From Duganella dendranthematis (GTDB lineage Bacteria; Pseudomonadota; Gammaproteobacteria; Burkholderiales; Burkholderiaceae_D): a stretch of 64,000 bases of DNA. The DNA lies in the NCBI RefSeq assembly GCF_012849375.1, contig NZ_CP051684.1, positions 6,324,001-6,388,000 of the forward strand, in the 5' to 3' direction. Shown in pieces: positions 1 through 9,433 of this stretch. Both the position numbers and the translations under genes were made by a program. Within the stretch, counting starts at the first letter, position 1; every line of letters starts with the position of its first letter. Under the pieces are notes generated by a model. That model was not told where the DNA came from, did not search any database, and was given only the letters and a program-made list of their open reading frames with translations.

Positions 1-833
1 ATGGCCGCCGCCACGCCGGTCGACAGGAAGGCCGACACGGTTTCGGTGTTCGCACCGAGATAATACTTGGCGTAATAGATGGCGACCGAACCGCGCACCA
101 CATAGCCGATGGTGCCGACCACGCACACGGCGCACAGGATCAGCCACTGGTCGTTCTGCATCAACACCTTGATCTGATCGCCCAGCGGCTGGCGCTGCAC
201 CTTGTGCACCACGCGCTCGGTGGTGGTGAAGAAGCAGAACAGGAACAGTGCCACGCCCATCGCCGCCATCAGCGCCATCGCGGCCTGATAGCCAACAGCA
301 GCATTGCCGGCGCCCCAGCGCTCGGACAGCACCGGCACCACCACCGTCACCATAAAGGCGCCAACCTTGGCCAGGAACAGACGGTAGCCATTGGCCGACA
401 GCACCTGCTGCGGGTCATTGGACAAGGTGCTGGGCAGGGAGATATACGATACGCCCACGCCTGAAGTCATGACGGTCATGATGATATAGGTCGAATAGGC
501 CCATACCAGTTTGGCGCTGTAGCCCCAGTCCGGGGTGGTGAAGACGAAGAACACGCTCAGGCCATACGGCACGGCGAGGAACAGTAGCCACGGACGGTAA
601 CGTCCCCACCGCGTCATGACGGCGTCGGTGATCTGGCCCATCACCAGGTCGCTGCAGGCGCCGATGATTTTCACCAGCACGAACAGCAAGGCCAGGTCGG
701 TGGTCTTCAGGCCGTAGACGTCGGTGTAGAAGAAGGTGATCATCAACATCATCGACGAGATCACCACATTCAGCGCCATGTCGCCCGACCCGAAACCGAC
801 CTTCTCCAGCACCGACATTTTTTGATTCGACAT
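1..833 (-). CDS. GPH-family (MelB-like) sugar:cation symporter, C-terminus cut by the window edge
   Basis: An open frame starts at an ATG at 831-833 and runs off the left edge after about 277 codons, so the C-terminal part is missing. The translation is strongly hydrophobic. It begins with a short basic/amphipathic stretch and the GSGDMALN segment typical of glycoside-pentoside-hexuronide symporters. The cytoplasmic loop GQITDAVMTRWGRYRPW (about residues 55-71) is the hallmark loop of this MFS-like family, and several further membrane segments follow. Members import mono- or oligosaccharides and related compounds across the inner membrane with Na+ or H+. It lies 118 bp downstream of a co-oriented TonB-dependent receptor, so the pair probably moves one glycan across both membranes. 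The substrate cannot be read from the sequence. Confidence 0.85.
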   Translation of the reverse strand, partial: MSNQKMSVLEKVGFGSGDMALNVVISSMMLMITFFYTDVYGLKTTDLALLFVLVKIIGACSDLVMGQITDAVMTRWGRYRPWLLFLAVPYGLSVFFVFTTPDWGYSAKLVWAYSTYIIMTVMTSGVGVSYISLPSTLSNDPQQVLSANGYRLFLAKVGAFMVTVVVPVLSERWGAGNAAVGYQAAMALMAAMGVALFLFCFFTTTERVVHKVQRQPLGDQIKVLMQNDQWLILCAVCVVGTIGYVVRGSVAIYYAKYYLGANTETVSAFLSTGVAAA

Positions 834-854
834 ATTTACCTCTTCAAATGACTA

Positions 855-934
855 CGTCATTCCCGCGAAAGCGGGAATCCATACTACGCCGGCAATCAGG
901 CGGCCTATGGATTCCCGCGTGCGCGGGAATGACG
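855..934. repeat. REP-like palindrome doublet between the TonB receptor and sugar symporter genes
   Basis: Two 28-bp units (855-882 and 907-934) are inverted copies of each other, identical except for the 4-base loop. Each unit is itself a hairpin with arms ATTCCCGC/GCGGGAAT. The units are separated by 24 bp, so the whole element can fold as two small hairpins or one long stem. This is the architecture of paired REP elements. Between two co-directional genes it could stabilise the upstream receptor mRNA or attenuate read-through. I saw no further copy in the window. Confidence 0.75.
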
Positions 935-951
935 GTGGGGGCGCTGCTTAG

Positions 952-3588
952 TTAGATCTTCCAGTTCAGGAATACGCCAACCGAGCGATCATAACGACGG
1001 GTGTCACGTGGGTACAGCGCCTTGTTGCTCCAGTAGTCGGTGTACTTGAAGTTCAGCAGATTGGAGCCGGTCAGCGTGATCGACGTATTCTCGTTGATCT
1101 TGTAGCCCAGCGAACCATCCAGCGACGACATCGGCGATGCGATCAGATCCAGGCCCGGACCACCATCATTGTAGATCTGCACGAACTTCGAGCGCCAGTT
1201 GTACGCCAGGCGCGCCGACACGCCAAATTTCTCATACAGGCCCACCACGTTGTACGACCATTTCGACATGCCGGCAAACGGCTTGTTGCTCAGGCTTGGA
1301 TCGCTGGCGGTGCTGGTCTGGCCTTCGGTGTAGGTGGCATTCGCCTCCACGCCGAAGCCACCCAGCCAACCTGGCAGCTTGTCGAAGAAGGTGCGATATG
1401 CCACTTCGGCGCCTTGCAGGTAGCCGTCATCCGTGTTGAATGGACGGGTAGTGTCGTAGATCGCGCCGTTGAAGGTTTCCTTGACCACCTTGTTCTGGAT
1501 GTAGCCTTTGAACTCGTGGCGGAACAGTGCCACGCTGGCCATGCCGGTCGACGAGAAATACCACTCCAGCGAACCGTCGTAGTTACGCGCGGTGAACGGC
1601 TTCAGGTCAGGATTGCCGCCCGATGCCGTCGCCAGGTTGGTGGTGCCGTTGGCGTTGATGTAGGCGGTGCCAGGATTCAGTTGCCCGAAGTCCGGGCGGG
1701 TCAGCGTCTTGGTGACCGAGAAGCGCGCGATCACGTCGTCGCGCAGCGTAGCCTTGAAGTTGGCGCTCGGCAGATAGGCGGTGTCGCTCGACGTTTTCGA
1801 GGTCGGCACGTAAGCGGTTCCTACTACCGAATTACCCAGCAGGTCCGAGTCGGTCTTGGTCACGCGCATGCCCAGCACGCCGTCGATTGGGATACCGGCG
1901 GTATCCCAGCCGATGTGCGCCTTGCCATACAGGGCGTAGTTCTTTTCTTCGTCGGCGAAATAGGAACCCGGGTCCATCGCCCGCGCGGCCGAAGTGCCGG
2001 TGACGGCCTGGCGTACGGCGCCGGTGTTGGTCAGCAGGTAGCTCGCGCATGGCGTGTACCAGGCGGTGGTGCCCCAATTATTCTGCATGCTGGCGGTGCA
2101 GTTCAGTCCCGGCAGGCTGGTGACCGGCACGCCGTCCGGCGCCACCGAAGTGCCTTCAAAGGACTTGATCGACGCTGCGGTGCGCTTGGCGGCGCGCACG
2201 CCGAAGCCGAAGTCCTTGAACAGCCCTTCATCCGCCATGGTGTAGGTGCCATCGGCGCGCCAGTCGGTCGAGGAGCCGTGGTCGTGGCCATAGCGGTCGA
2301 ACAGCTGGTCGATGCGGTAATTGGCTGGATTGGTGATGTCCTGGCCGCTGTACGAAATATTCGCACCGCCGCCGGCATTGGTGGTCACCACCGAATTCGG
2401 CATCACGGTCAGCGTATCGAGGATCGGATTCTGCCAGTCGTAGTCCGACAGCGTGCGGGCGAGTTCGGTGCTCAGGCGCAGGCCCGGCGCGGCGTTCCAG
2501 CGGGCGCCAATGGCGTGCTGCTGGGTCACGTTGTCCTTGCGGTTGGCCTGGGTCGACATGATGGTGTTGACGTTTTTGGACGTCAGCGTTTGCAGCTGGT
2601 TCGAGCCAGGAATCTTGGTGCCGGACATGGTGTCGCCTGGCCCCCACCATGGCAGCGCCACCAGGTAGTCGGTTTCGTTGTTGTCCAGGTAATGGGTGGC
2701 CAGGCCTTCGGCGTACACTTCCAGATCCTGGTTCGGCTTCCATTGCAGCGCATAGTTGCCGGCGGTGCGGCGACGGTCGCCGCCGATGGCCTGCAGGCCC
2801 ATCAGGTCAGGACCGGTCAGGTTGGGCAGCAGCCAGCTCTTGTCGATCGGCTTGGTGTTGAAGGCGCGCTCTTCGGAGTAATGGTTGCGCACATACGAAA
2901 CACCGAACAGCGCGCCGATCTCGCCGATATCGGTCTTCCAGCGGTTGGAAATCATGCCGCTGACGTTCGGATCAGTACGCTCGGCCTGCGAGTTATTGGT
3001 GGCGCCACCATTGACCACGGCGGTAAAGCCCTTGAAGTCGAACGGACGGTTGGTGCGCACGTCGATCACGCCGGCGATACCGCCTTCCGGCAGGTCGGCC
3101 GACTGCGATTTGTACACATCCACGCGTTGCAGCATGGTCGATGGAATGTCGGCCAGCTGGATGTAGCGGCCGGTGGTGGTGAACAGTTCGCGGCCATTGA
3201 GCAGCGTGGCGATGCCCGGCAGACCGCGGATCAGCACGGTGTTGGCTTCGCCGCCGTCGCGTCGGACCTGGACGCCGGTAACGCGGGCCAGCGTCTCGGC
3301 GACGTTAGTATCTGGAAACTTACCGATATCGTCAGCAACAATGGAGTCGATAACGTTATCGGCATCCTTTTTGATCTTTTGCGCGCTTTGCGCAGCGCGG
3401 CGCACGCCGGTGACGGTCACGGTGGCTTCGGGCGCAGGTTGCGCGGCGTCGCTGGCCGGGGTAGTCTCTTGTGCTACGACTGGGAAGGCGCTTAGCAGGC
3501 CAGCGGCGGCCAGCACGGCGACGCCGGATTTGAGGACGAGACGATGGGTTGCCTGGGACATCGAAGTCCCGGTTACTGTGTGTTTCAT
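952..3588 (-). CDS. TonB-dependent outer-membrane receptor (probable glycan importer)
   Basis: An 878-residue protein with an N-terminal signal peptide (hydrophobic run ending near PVVAQ), an N-terminal plug domain (about residues 70-190, including the DIGKFPDTNVAETLARV stretch and the IRGLPGIATLLNGRE segment) and a long beta-barrel. It ends in an aromatic-rich strand (VGVFLNWKI), as outer-membrane barrels do. The plug resembles the TonB receptor subfamily common in Xanthomonas/Caulobacter-type carbohydrate loci. The ATG at 3588 is supported by a GGAG ribosome-binding site four bases upstream; an internal Met at residue 10 is an alternative. The next gene on the same strand is a GPH sugar symporter, which supports oligosaccharide uptake. 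The exact ligand is unknown. Confidence 0.93.
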   Translation of the reverse strand: MKHTVTGTSMSQATHRLVLKSGVAVLAAAGLLSAFPVVAQETTPASDAAQPAPEATVTVTGVRRAAQSAQKIKKDADNVIDSIVADDIGKFPDTNVAETLARVTGVQVRRDGGEANTVLIRGLPGIATLLNGRELFTTTGRYIQLADIPSTMLQRVDVYKSQSADLPEGGIAGVIDVRTNRPFDFKGFTAVVNGGATNNSQAERTDPNVSGMISNRWKTDIGEIGALFGVSYVRNHYSEERAFNTKPIDKSWLLPNLTGPDLMGLQAIGGDRRRTAGNYALQWKPNQDLEVYAEGLATHYLDNNETDYLVALPWWGPGDTMSGTKIPGSNQLQTLTSKNVNTIMSTQANRKDNVTQQHAIGARWNAAPGLRLSTELARTLSDYDWQNPILDTLTVMPNSVVTTNAGGGANISYSGQDITNPANYRIDQLFDRYGHDHGSSTDWRADGTYTMADEGLFKDFGFGVRAAKRTAASIKSFEGTSVAPDGVPVTSLPGLNCTASMQNNWGTTAWYTPCASYLLTNTGAVRQAVTGTSAARAMDPGSYFADEEKNYALYGKAHIGWDTAGIPIDGVLGMRVTKTDSDLLGNSVVGTAYVPTSKTSSDTAYLPSANFKATLRDDVIARFSVTKTLTRPDFGQLNPGTAYINANGTTNLATASGGNPDLKPFTARNYDGSLEWYFSSTGMASVALFRHEFKGYIQNKVVKETFNGAIYDTTRPFNTDDGYLQGAEVAYRTFFDKLPGWLGGFGVEANATYTEGQTSTASDPSLSNKPFAGMSKWSYNVVGLYEKFGVSARLAYNWRSKFVQIYNDGGPGLDLIASPMSSLDGSLGYKINENTSITLTGSNLLNFKYTDYWSNKALYPRDTRRYDRSVGVFLNWKI

Positions 3589-3694
3589 AAGTCTCCAGTG
3601 TTGTCTGTTTTATAGAGAGCTGCTCAAGGGCAGCGCTGGTTGAACAAATCTTATGGGCTGGAGAAAAAACTAACCAATCAATTTTTTCGGGTTT

Positions 3695-3733
3695 TTGATA
3701 CCAAAAAAAGTATCAAGCCCGCTGAAAGCGGGC
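3695..3733 (-). terminator. Tandem hairpins downstream of amn, probable intrinsic terminator
   Basis: Read on the minus strand, the amn stop is followed by a 7-bp GC stem (GCCCGCT/AGCGGGC, 3717-3733, three-base loop) and, directly after it, a second inverted repeat TTGATAC/GTATCAA (3695-3716) whose loop carries seven consecutive T. This fits an intrinsic terminator for amn. The second palindrome lies just upstream of the promoter region of the next TonB receptor and might also be a protein-binding site. Confidence 0.6.
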
Positions 3734-3751
3734 CTGGGCATGGGGTTGCGG

Positions 3752-5254
3752 CTATTGGAAAGCTACCTCGGTAAAGCTGCGTAACTTGCGAGAGTGTAGT
3801 TTATCCACACCAAGCGCGCGCAAAAGTTCAACTGCACGAATGCCGATGCGTAAATGCTGGTCAACACGGTCGCGGTAAAACTGGTTAGCCATACCGGGCA
3901 ACTTGATTTCCCCATGCATCGGCTTGTCGCTCACGCACAACAAGGTGCCGTAGGGAACGCGGAACCGGAAACCGTTGGCGGCAATGGTTGCGCTTTCCAT
4001 ATCCAGCGCAATCGCCCTGCTCTGACTGAACCGTCGCTCCGGCGTCCGCTGCGGCATCAGCTCCCAGTTGCGGTTGTCGGTACTGGCGACGGTGCCGGTG
4101 CGCATCACGCGCTTCAGGTCGTGACCGGTCAGCTGCGTGACCTCGGCCACGGCCGCCTCAATCGCCACCTGTACCTCGGCCAGCGGCGGAATCGGCACCC
4201 ACAGCGGCAGGTCTTCATCCAATACGTGATCTTCGCGCACGTAGCCGTGGGCCAGCACGTAGTCGCCCAGTTCCTGGGTGTTGCGCAAGCCAGCGCAGTG
4301 GCCCAGCATCAGCCACGCGTGCGGCCGCAGCACGGCGATATGGTCGGTGATGGTCTTGGCGTTGGCCGGGCCGACGCCGATATTCACCATCGAGATGCCG
4401 GTGCCGTCGGCGCGGATCAGGTGATAGCCCGGCATCTGCGGCAAGCGTGGCAGCGGTGCGCCATGCACGTCGCCCGGCTCCACCGCCTGCCCCACGCGCC
4501 GCATTACCAGGTTGCCCGGCTCGACAAAGGCGATGTAGTCGTTGCCCGGCTCACCGGCCGGACTAACCATCAATTCATGTCCCAGCTTGATGAATTCATC
4601 GATGTAGAACTGGTAGTTGGTGAACAGGACGAACTTCTGGAAGTGCTCGCACGAGCTGCCGGTGTAATGGCGCAGCCGTTGCAGCGAGTAGTCGACGCGC
4701 GGCGCGGTGAACAGCGACAGCGGCTGCGCCTCGCCCATCGGCGCCTCGTGGGTGCCGTTGGCGATACCGTCGTCCATCGCGGCCAGGTTGGGCAGGTCGA
4801 ACACGTCGCGCATCAGAAGGCGGCGTTCGGCGGACAGGCTGCCCTCGATGTGCTCATGCTCGGCGAACGAGAAATGAATCGGAATTGGCTGCGCGCTGAC
4901 GCCTACTTCAAGCTTGACCTGGTGGCTGCCGTGGTTCTTCAGCAGCAGCTTGAATTGCTGAAGGTAGTAGCGGGCAAACAGGTCGGGCCGCGTCAGCGTG
5001 GTTTCGTAGGTGCCGGGACCGGCGACAAAACCGAACGCCAGCCGCGAATCGGCGCGCGCCACGGTGTCGGTATGCACGCGTACAAAGGGATAGCAGGCGC
5101 GCACATGGTCACCGACGTTTTCGCCCGCCACAAAGCGCTTCATCGCGTCGCGCAGATAGGCGATGTTGGCGTCGTAAATGGCGCGCACCTGGTCGTAGGC
5201 CGCCTGGGCGTCGTCAAACTGCATGGGGGCGATGAATGGACGGGTGGTAGTCAT
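3752..5254 (-). CDS. amn: AMP nucleosidase
   Basis: A 500-residue cytoplasmic protein with the length and layout of bacterial AMP nucleosidase, which hydrolyses AMP to adenine and ribose 5-phosphate. The N-terminal half is the AMP nucleosidase-specific domain (PFVRVHTDTVARADSRL and PGTYETTLTRPDLF). The C-terminal half is a purine nucleoside phosphorylase-like fold with the stretch ISMVNIGVGPANAKTITDHI, a histidine-containing GHCAGLR segment, and the ALDMESATIAANGFRFRVPY segment, which carries the MES nucleoside-binding motif. It is transcribed divergently from the peptide synthetase operon; 126 bp separate the two starts. A stem-loop with a T tract follows the stop. Nothing in it looks broken. 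Confidence 0.95.
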   Translation of the reverse strand: MTTTRPFIAPMQFDDAQAAYDQVRAIYDANIAYLRDAMKRFVAGENVGDHVRACYPFVRVHTDTVARADSRLAFGFVAGPGTYETTLTRPDLFARYYLQQFKLLLKNHGSHQVKLEVGVSAQPIPIHFSFAEHEHIEGSLSAERRLLMRDVFDLPNLAAMDDGIANGTHEAPMGEAQPLSLFTAPRVDYSLQRLRHYTGSSCEHFQKFVLFTNYQFYIDEFIKLGHELMVSPAGEPGNDYIAFVEPGNLVMRRVGQAVEPGDVHGAPLPRLPQMPGYHLIRADGTGISMVNIGVGPANAKTITDHIAVLRPHAWLMLGHCAGLRNTQELGDYVLAHGYVREDHVLDEDLPLWVPIPPLAEVQVAIEAAVAEVTQLTGHDLKRVMRTGTVASTDNRNWELMPQRTPERRFSQSRAIALDMESATIAANGFRFRVPYGTLLCVSDKPMHGEIKLPGMANQFYRDRVDQHLRIGIRAVELLRALGVDKLHSRKLRSFTEVAFQ

Positions 5255-5380
5255 GCGGCTCCTTCAGTTTTGGCTTGTATTTCCTATTGTAAAGGCTGTA
5301 AGCGGAACTTGCATTCTCCCTCTATGGGAACCATCTGGCGTACCGTACAATGACGCCCTGACACGGAGAAAAGCCACCGC

Positions 5381-8300
5381 ATGAATCACGCCGTAACACC
5401 GCACGTCCTTTTTGGCCCGCAGCAGGAAAGTCTGCTGCGCGAGGAAATCCTCGCCGACCTGCTGGAAGCCAGCGCCACGCGCTCCCCCGAGCAGATCGCA
5501 CTGATTTTCGGCGAACGCCGGCTGAGTTATCGGGAACTGAACGCGCAGGCGGACCTGGTGGCGGCGCGCCTGATCGCAGCCGGCGTGCAGCCGGGCCAGA
5601 TCGTCGGTCTGTGGCTGCCGCGCGGGATCGAGCTGCTGGTGCTGCAAGCGGGCATCGCCAAGGCCGGCGCGGCGTGGCTGCCGGTGGATGAAGACACGCC
5701 GGTCGAGCGCTTGCAGGTTTGCCTGGACGACGCGGACGGCGCCGGCGTATTGACCTCGGCCGCGTTTGCGCCGCGGCTGGCCGCCCTGCCTGAATTTGCG
5801 GCATCTGGCCGTCCGGTGTGGACCGCCGAAGCGCTGCTGGCCGCTCCCGCCGCCGGCGAAGTGCTGGCGCGCCGCGGCGCGGTGTCGCCGGATGTGCCGG
5901 CGTATGTCATTTACACCTCCGGTTCGACCGGCAAGCCGAAAGGCATCCTGATCACCCAGCGCAGCATCTGCCATTTCCTGCGCAGCGAGAACGAAGTGCT
6001 GGGCGTGCAGGCCCAGGACAAGGTATATCAGGGCTTCTCGGTGGCCTTCGACATGTCGTTTGAGGAGATCTGGATCTCGTATCTGGTCGGCGCCACGCTG
6101 TGGATCGGCCCCAAGGAAATCAGCGGTGATCCGGAGACGCTGCCGCGCATGCTGGAGCAGAACCAGGTGACGGTGCTGCACGCGGTGCCGACGCTGCTCG
6201 CGCTGTTCAATCAGGAAGTGCCTAGCCTGCGGCTGATTAACCTCGGCGGCGAGGCCTGTCCGGAATCGCTGGTCACGCGCTGGTCGCGCGAAGGCCGGCA
6301 GATGTTCAACACCTACGGCCCGACCGAAGCCACGGTATCGGCCAGCCTGGCGCGATTGCAACCGGGCTACCCGGTGACCATCGGCCGCCCGCTGCCCAAC
6401 TACGGACTGCTGGTCATCGACGCCAATACCGATCCCGTACCCGACGCAGCGCCGGCGCAAGGCCCGATCCTGCGCCTGCTGCCCTACGGCGAAGTGGGTG
6501 AATTGTGCATCACCGGCCCGGGCCTTGCCGCCGGCTACCTTGGCCGCCCGGACCTGACGGCGGAAAAATTCCTGCCCAATCCCTGTTCCACCGGCCCGCA
6601 CGACGCACGCCTGTATCGCACCGGCGACCTGGCCCGCATCGGCCCTGACGAAGAAGTCACCTGCCTTGGCCGCGCCGACGACCAGGTCAAAATCCGCGGC
6701 TTCCGCGTCGAACTGGGCGAAATCGAAGCCCTGCTGGCGCAGCAACCGGGTGTTGGCACCGTAGCCGTCCTGCTGCGCAAAGACGACGGCATCGACCAGC
6801 TGGTCGCCTATCTGGTCGCCGATGCCGGCGCCGCGCTGGATAACCGCGCCCTGCGTGCCGCCTTGACCGAGAAGCTCCCACCGTACATGGTGCCGGGCCG
6901 CTACGAAATGCTGGACGCCATGCCGCGCCTCACTTCCGGCAAAATCGACCGCAAGACACTGAAAGCCACGCCACTCAGCGCTCCGCCAACCGGCAGCGCC
7001 GCCGACTCCGACCTGCCGGAAACGCCGGCCGAACAAGCCCTGTTCACGGCACTGGCGGCCCTGTTCCCCGGCCAGCCGATCCAACGCCAGGCCGACTTCT
7101 TCACCGACCTTGGCGGCCACTCGTTCTTCGCCGCCCGTCTGGCGTCCGCGCTGCGCACCGATCCGCGCTTCGCTCACGTGACCGTGCGCGACATCTACCA
7201 GCAGCGCCAGATCGGCAAGATCGCGCAGGTGCTGGCCGAAGCGCCGGGCAGCACCACCGAAGAACAGCCATGGACGCCGCCGTCCACCATCAAACGCTGG
7301 ATCTGCGGCGTCGCGCAGGCTGTCGCCATGCCGCCGCTGGTCACGCTGCGCATGGCGCAATGGCTGGCGCCCTTCTTCACTTACCACTTCTTCACCGGCG
7401 ATCCGGGCGACTCGGTGCCGCGCGCCATCGCCGCCTCGGTCGGCGTATTCCTGCTGGCGACCATTGGCGAATTCGCCGTCGCCATCGCCGGCAAATGGCT
7501 GATCGCCGGCCGCCTGAAGGCTGGCGTCTATCCACTGTGGGGGCTGACCTACTACCGCTGGTGGCTGGCCGACCGTCTGGTGGAAGCCGCGCCGGCCTAC
7601 CTGCTCAGTGGCTCGTCGCTCAACGCCTGGTGGCTGCGCGCGCTCGGCGCCAAAGTCGGCAAGGAAGTCATCATTGGCTCGTACACGCTGCGCGCGCCAG
7701 ACCTGCTGCATATCGGCGACCAGGTTAGCATCGGCAACGCGGTCAACTTCGAGAACGCGCGCGTCGAACGCGGCCACCTGCACCTCGGCCAGATCACGCT
7801 GGAACAAGACGCCTGCGTCAGCTCCTACGCCATCATGGAAGGCAATACCCGCGTGGAAGCGTTGGGCCACCTGGAAGGCCAGTCGGCGCTGAGCGACGGC
7901 GGCGTGGTGCCGGCAGGCCGCGTCTGGGCCGGTTCACCGGCACGCGACATGCGCGCCTTCGACACCGCCCGGCTGCCGGCACGCTTGCCGGTCACCGCCG
8001 CGCGCCGCGCCGCCGAAGCGTTGTTCTTCGTGCTGGGCATCCTTGGCATCGTCACGCTGTTCTTCATGCCGGTGTTCCCGAGCTTTGTGCTGATCGACTG
8101 GTTTGACGAAGCGGGCTGGCTGCCGTGGATTCAGGGCGACGACATGCGAATCCAGCTGCTGCGCTACTTCCTGCTGGCTTTCCCGGCCAGCACGGTGCTG
8201 ATCGTGCTGACGGCGCTGATCTCGGCCGGCATCCGCTGGAGCGCGCTGCCGCGCCTCAAGCCGGGCCAGTTCCCGATCCACGGCAATACCTACTGCGCCA

Positions 8301-9433
8301 AATGGCTGGTGAGCCAGATCCAGGAATCGAGCCTGAATGTGCTGCACGGGATTTACGCGACGGTGTTCGCGCCGTACTGGTATCGCCTGCTCGGCGCCAA
8401 AGTCGGCAAGGACGCCGAAATTTCCACCGCGCTGGGCGTGGTGCCGGACATGCTGACGCTGGGCGACGAAACCTTCATCGCCGATGCGGTCATGCTGGGC
8501 GACGAGGAAATCGACGGCGGCTGGATGGTGATGAAGCCAACCGTCATTTCGAATCGCAGCTTCGTCGGCAACGGCGCCTACATCCCGGACGGCACCATCC
8601 TGCCGGAGCATGTGCTGATCGGCGTCCACTCGCGCGCGCCGGACAATGAGCAGATGAAGCATGGCGACACGTGGCTCGGCTCCCCGCCGATCAACCTGCC
8701 GGCGCGTGAGCAGACCAGTGGCTACCCGGAGCATCTGACTTTCCATCCGTCGCCAATGCGCCGTTTGGGACGTGGACTGATCGAAGCATTCCGCATCGTC
8801 GCGCCGCATGCGCTGGTGATCGCAGTCGGCTACACGCTGGTGCTGGCGGTGATGCCGGCGGCAGGTGCTGGCCGCTGGGCCGAAGTGACGTGGGATCTGG
8901 CGCTGGCGGGCCTGGTCTACGGCGTGGGCAACTACGTATTTGTGGTGCTGCTCAAATGGCTGCTGATCGGGCGCTATCGCAAACAGTCGGAGCCCATGTG
9001 GACGCCGTTTGTGTGGCTGTCGGAAGGCGTGACCAATCTGTATGAAGGCATCGCCGTGCCGAACTTCATGCGCTACCTGCGCGGCACGCCATGGCTGCCG
9101 ATTGCGTTCAACCTGCTGGGCTGCCGCATCGGCAAAGGCGTCTACATGGACACCACCGACATCACGGAATTCGACTGCGTGCAGATCGGCGATCATAGTG
9201 AACTGAATGCGCTGACCTGCCCGCAGACCCACTTGTTCGAGGATCGCGTAATGAAGATTGATCAGGTGGTGATCGGAGAGCGTGTCTACATGGGACCACG
9301 CGCATCGGTGCTGTACAGCGCCGCCGTCGGCGATAACGCCCGCCTCGGCGCGCTGACGCTGGTGATGAAGGGCGAGAACATTCCGGCCAACGGCAACTGG
9401 GCCGGCTGCCCGGCCGCTCCGCTGCGCAAATGA
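5381..9433 (+). CDS. Pls/PosA-type membrane-bound nonribosomal peptide synthetase (A-PCP plus transmembrane beta-helix terminal domains)
   Basis: A 1350-residue protein. Residues about 20-530 form an adenylation domain with core motifs YTSGSTGKPKG (near 178), FDMSFEEIW, NTYGPTEATV (310), YRTGDL (412) and SGKIDRK (519). A carrier domain follows with GGHSFF, Ser581 being the predicted phosphopantetheine site. There is no ordinary condensation or thioesterase domain. From about residue 640 the chain alternates membrane segments with hexapeptide-repeat (left-handed beta-helix) blocks such as GAKVGKEVIIG, GAKVGKDAEISTALG and GCRIGKGVYMD. This is the layout of epsilon-poly-lysine synthetase-like enzymes, in which three tandem soluble C-terminal domains join amino acids. 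It heads an operon: the PPTase gene overlaps its stop by 4 bp. The product is unknown; a basic amino acid homopolymer or dipeptide is an inference. Confidence 0.88.
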   Translation: MNHAVTPHVLFGPQQESLLREEILADLLEASATRSPEQIALIFGERRLSYRELNAQADLVAARLIAAGVQPGQIVGLWLPRGIELLVLQAGIAKAGAAWLPVDEDTPVERLQVCLDDADGAGVLTSAAFAPRLAALPEFAASGRPVWTAEALLAAPAAGEVLARRGAVSPDVPAYVIYTSGSTGKPKGILITQRSICHFLRSENEVLGVQAQDKVYQGFSVAFDMSFEEIWISYLVGATLWIGPKEISGDPETLPRMLEQNQVTVLHAVPTLLALFNQEVPSLRLINLGGEACPESLVTRWSREGRQMFNTYGPTEATVSASLARLQPGYPVTIGRPLPNYGLLVIDANTDPVPDAAPAQGPILRLLPYGEVGELCITGPGLAAGYLGRPDLTAEKFLPNPCSTGPHDARLYRTGDLARIGPDEEVTCLGRADDQVKIRGFRVELGEIEALLAQQPGVGTVAVLLRKDDGIDQLVAYLVADAGAALDNRALRAALTEKLPPYMVPGRYEMLDAMPRLTSGKIDRKTLKATPLSAPPTGSAADSDLPETPAEQALFTALAALFPGQPIQRQADFFTDLGGHSFFAARLASALRTDPRFAHVTVRDIYQQRQIGKIAQVLAEAPGSTTEEQPWTPPSTIKRWICGVAQAVAMPPLVTLRMAQWLAPFFTYHFFTGDPGDSVPRAIAASVGVFLLATIGEFAVAIAGKWLIAGRLKAGVYPLWGLTYYRWWLADRLVEAAPAYLLSGSSLNAWWLRALGAKVGKEVIIGSYTLRAPDLLHIGDQVSIGNAVNFENARVERGHLHLGQITLEQDACVSSYAIMEGNTRVEALGHLEGQSALSDGGVVPAGRVWAGSPARDMRAFDTARLPARLPVTAARRAAEALFFVLGILGIVTLFFMPVFPSFVLIDWFDEAGWLPWIQGDDMRIQLLRYFLLAFPASTVLIVLTALISAGIRWSALPRLKPGQFPIHGNTYCAKWLVSQIQESSLNVLHGIYATVFAPYWYRLLGAKVGKDAEISTALGVVPDMLTLGDETFIADAVMLGDEEIDGGWMVMKPTVISNRSFVGNGAYIPDGTILPEHVLIGVHSRAPDNEQMKHGDTWLGSPPINLPAREQTSGYPEHLTFHPSPMRRLGRGLIEAFRIVAPHALVIAVGYTLVLAVMPAAGAGRWAEVTWDLALAGLVYGVGNYVFVVLLKWLLIGRYRKQSEPMWTPFVWLSEGVTNLYEGIAVPNFMRYLRGTPWLPIAFNLLGCRIGKGVYMDTTDITEFDCVQIGDHSELNALTCPQTHLFEDRVMKIDQVVIGERVYMGPRASVLYSAAVGDNARLGALTLVMKGENIPANGNWAGCPAAPLRK

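Noticed and set aside
1414..3495. 693-residue plus-strand open frame
   Set aside because: Antisense to the TonB receptor; His/Arg/Gly-rich composition typical of an antisense shadow in GC-rich DNA, with no domain visible.
5264..7870. 868-residue minus-strand open frame opposite the peptide synthetase
   Set aside because: It runs antisense to a clearly conserved adenylation domain, and its composition is that of a shadow frame.
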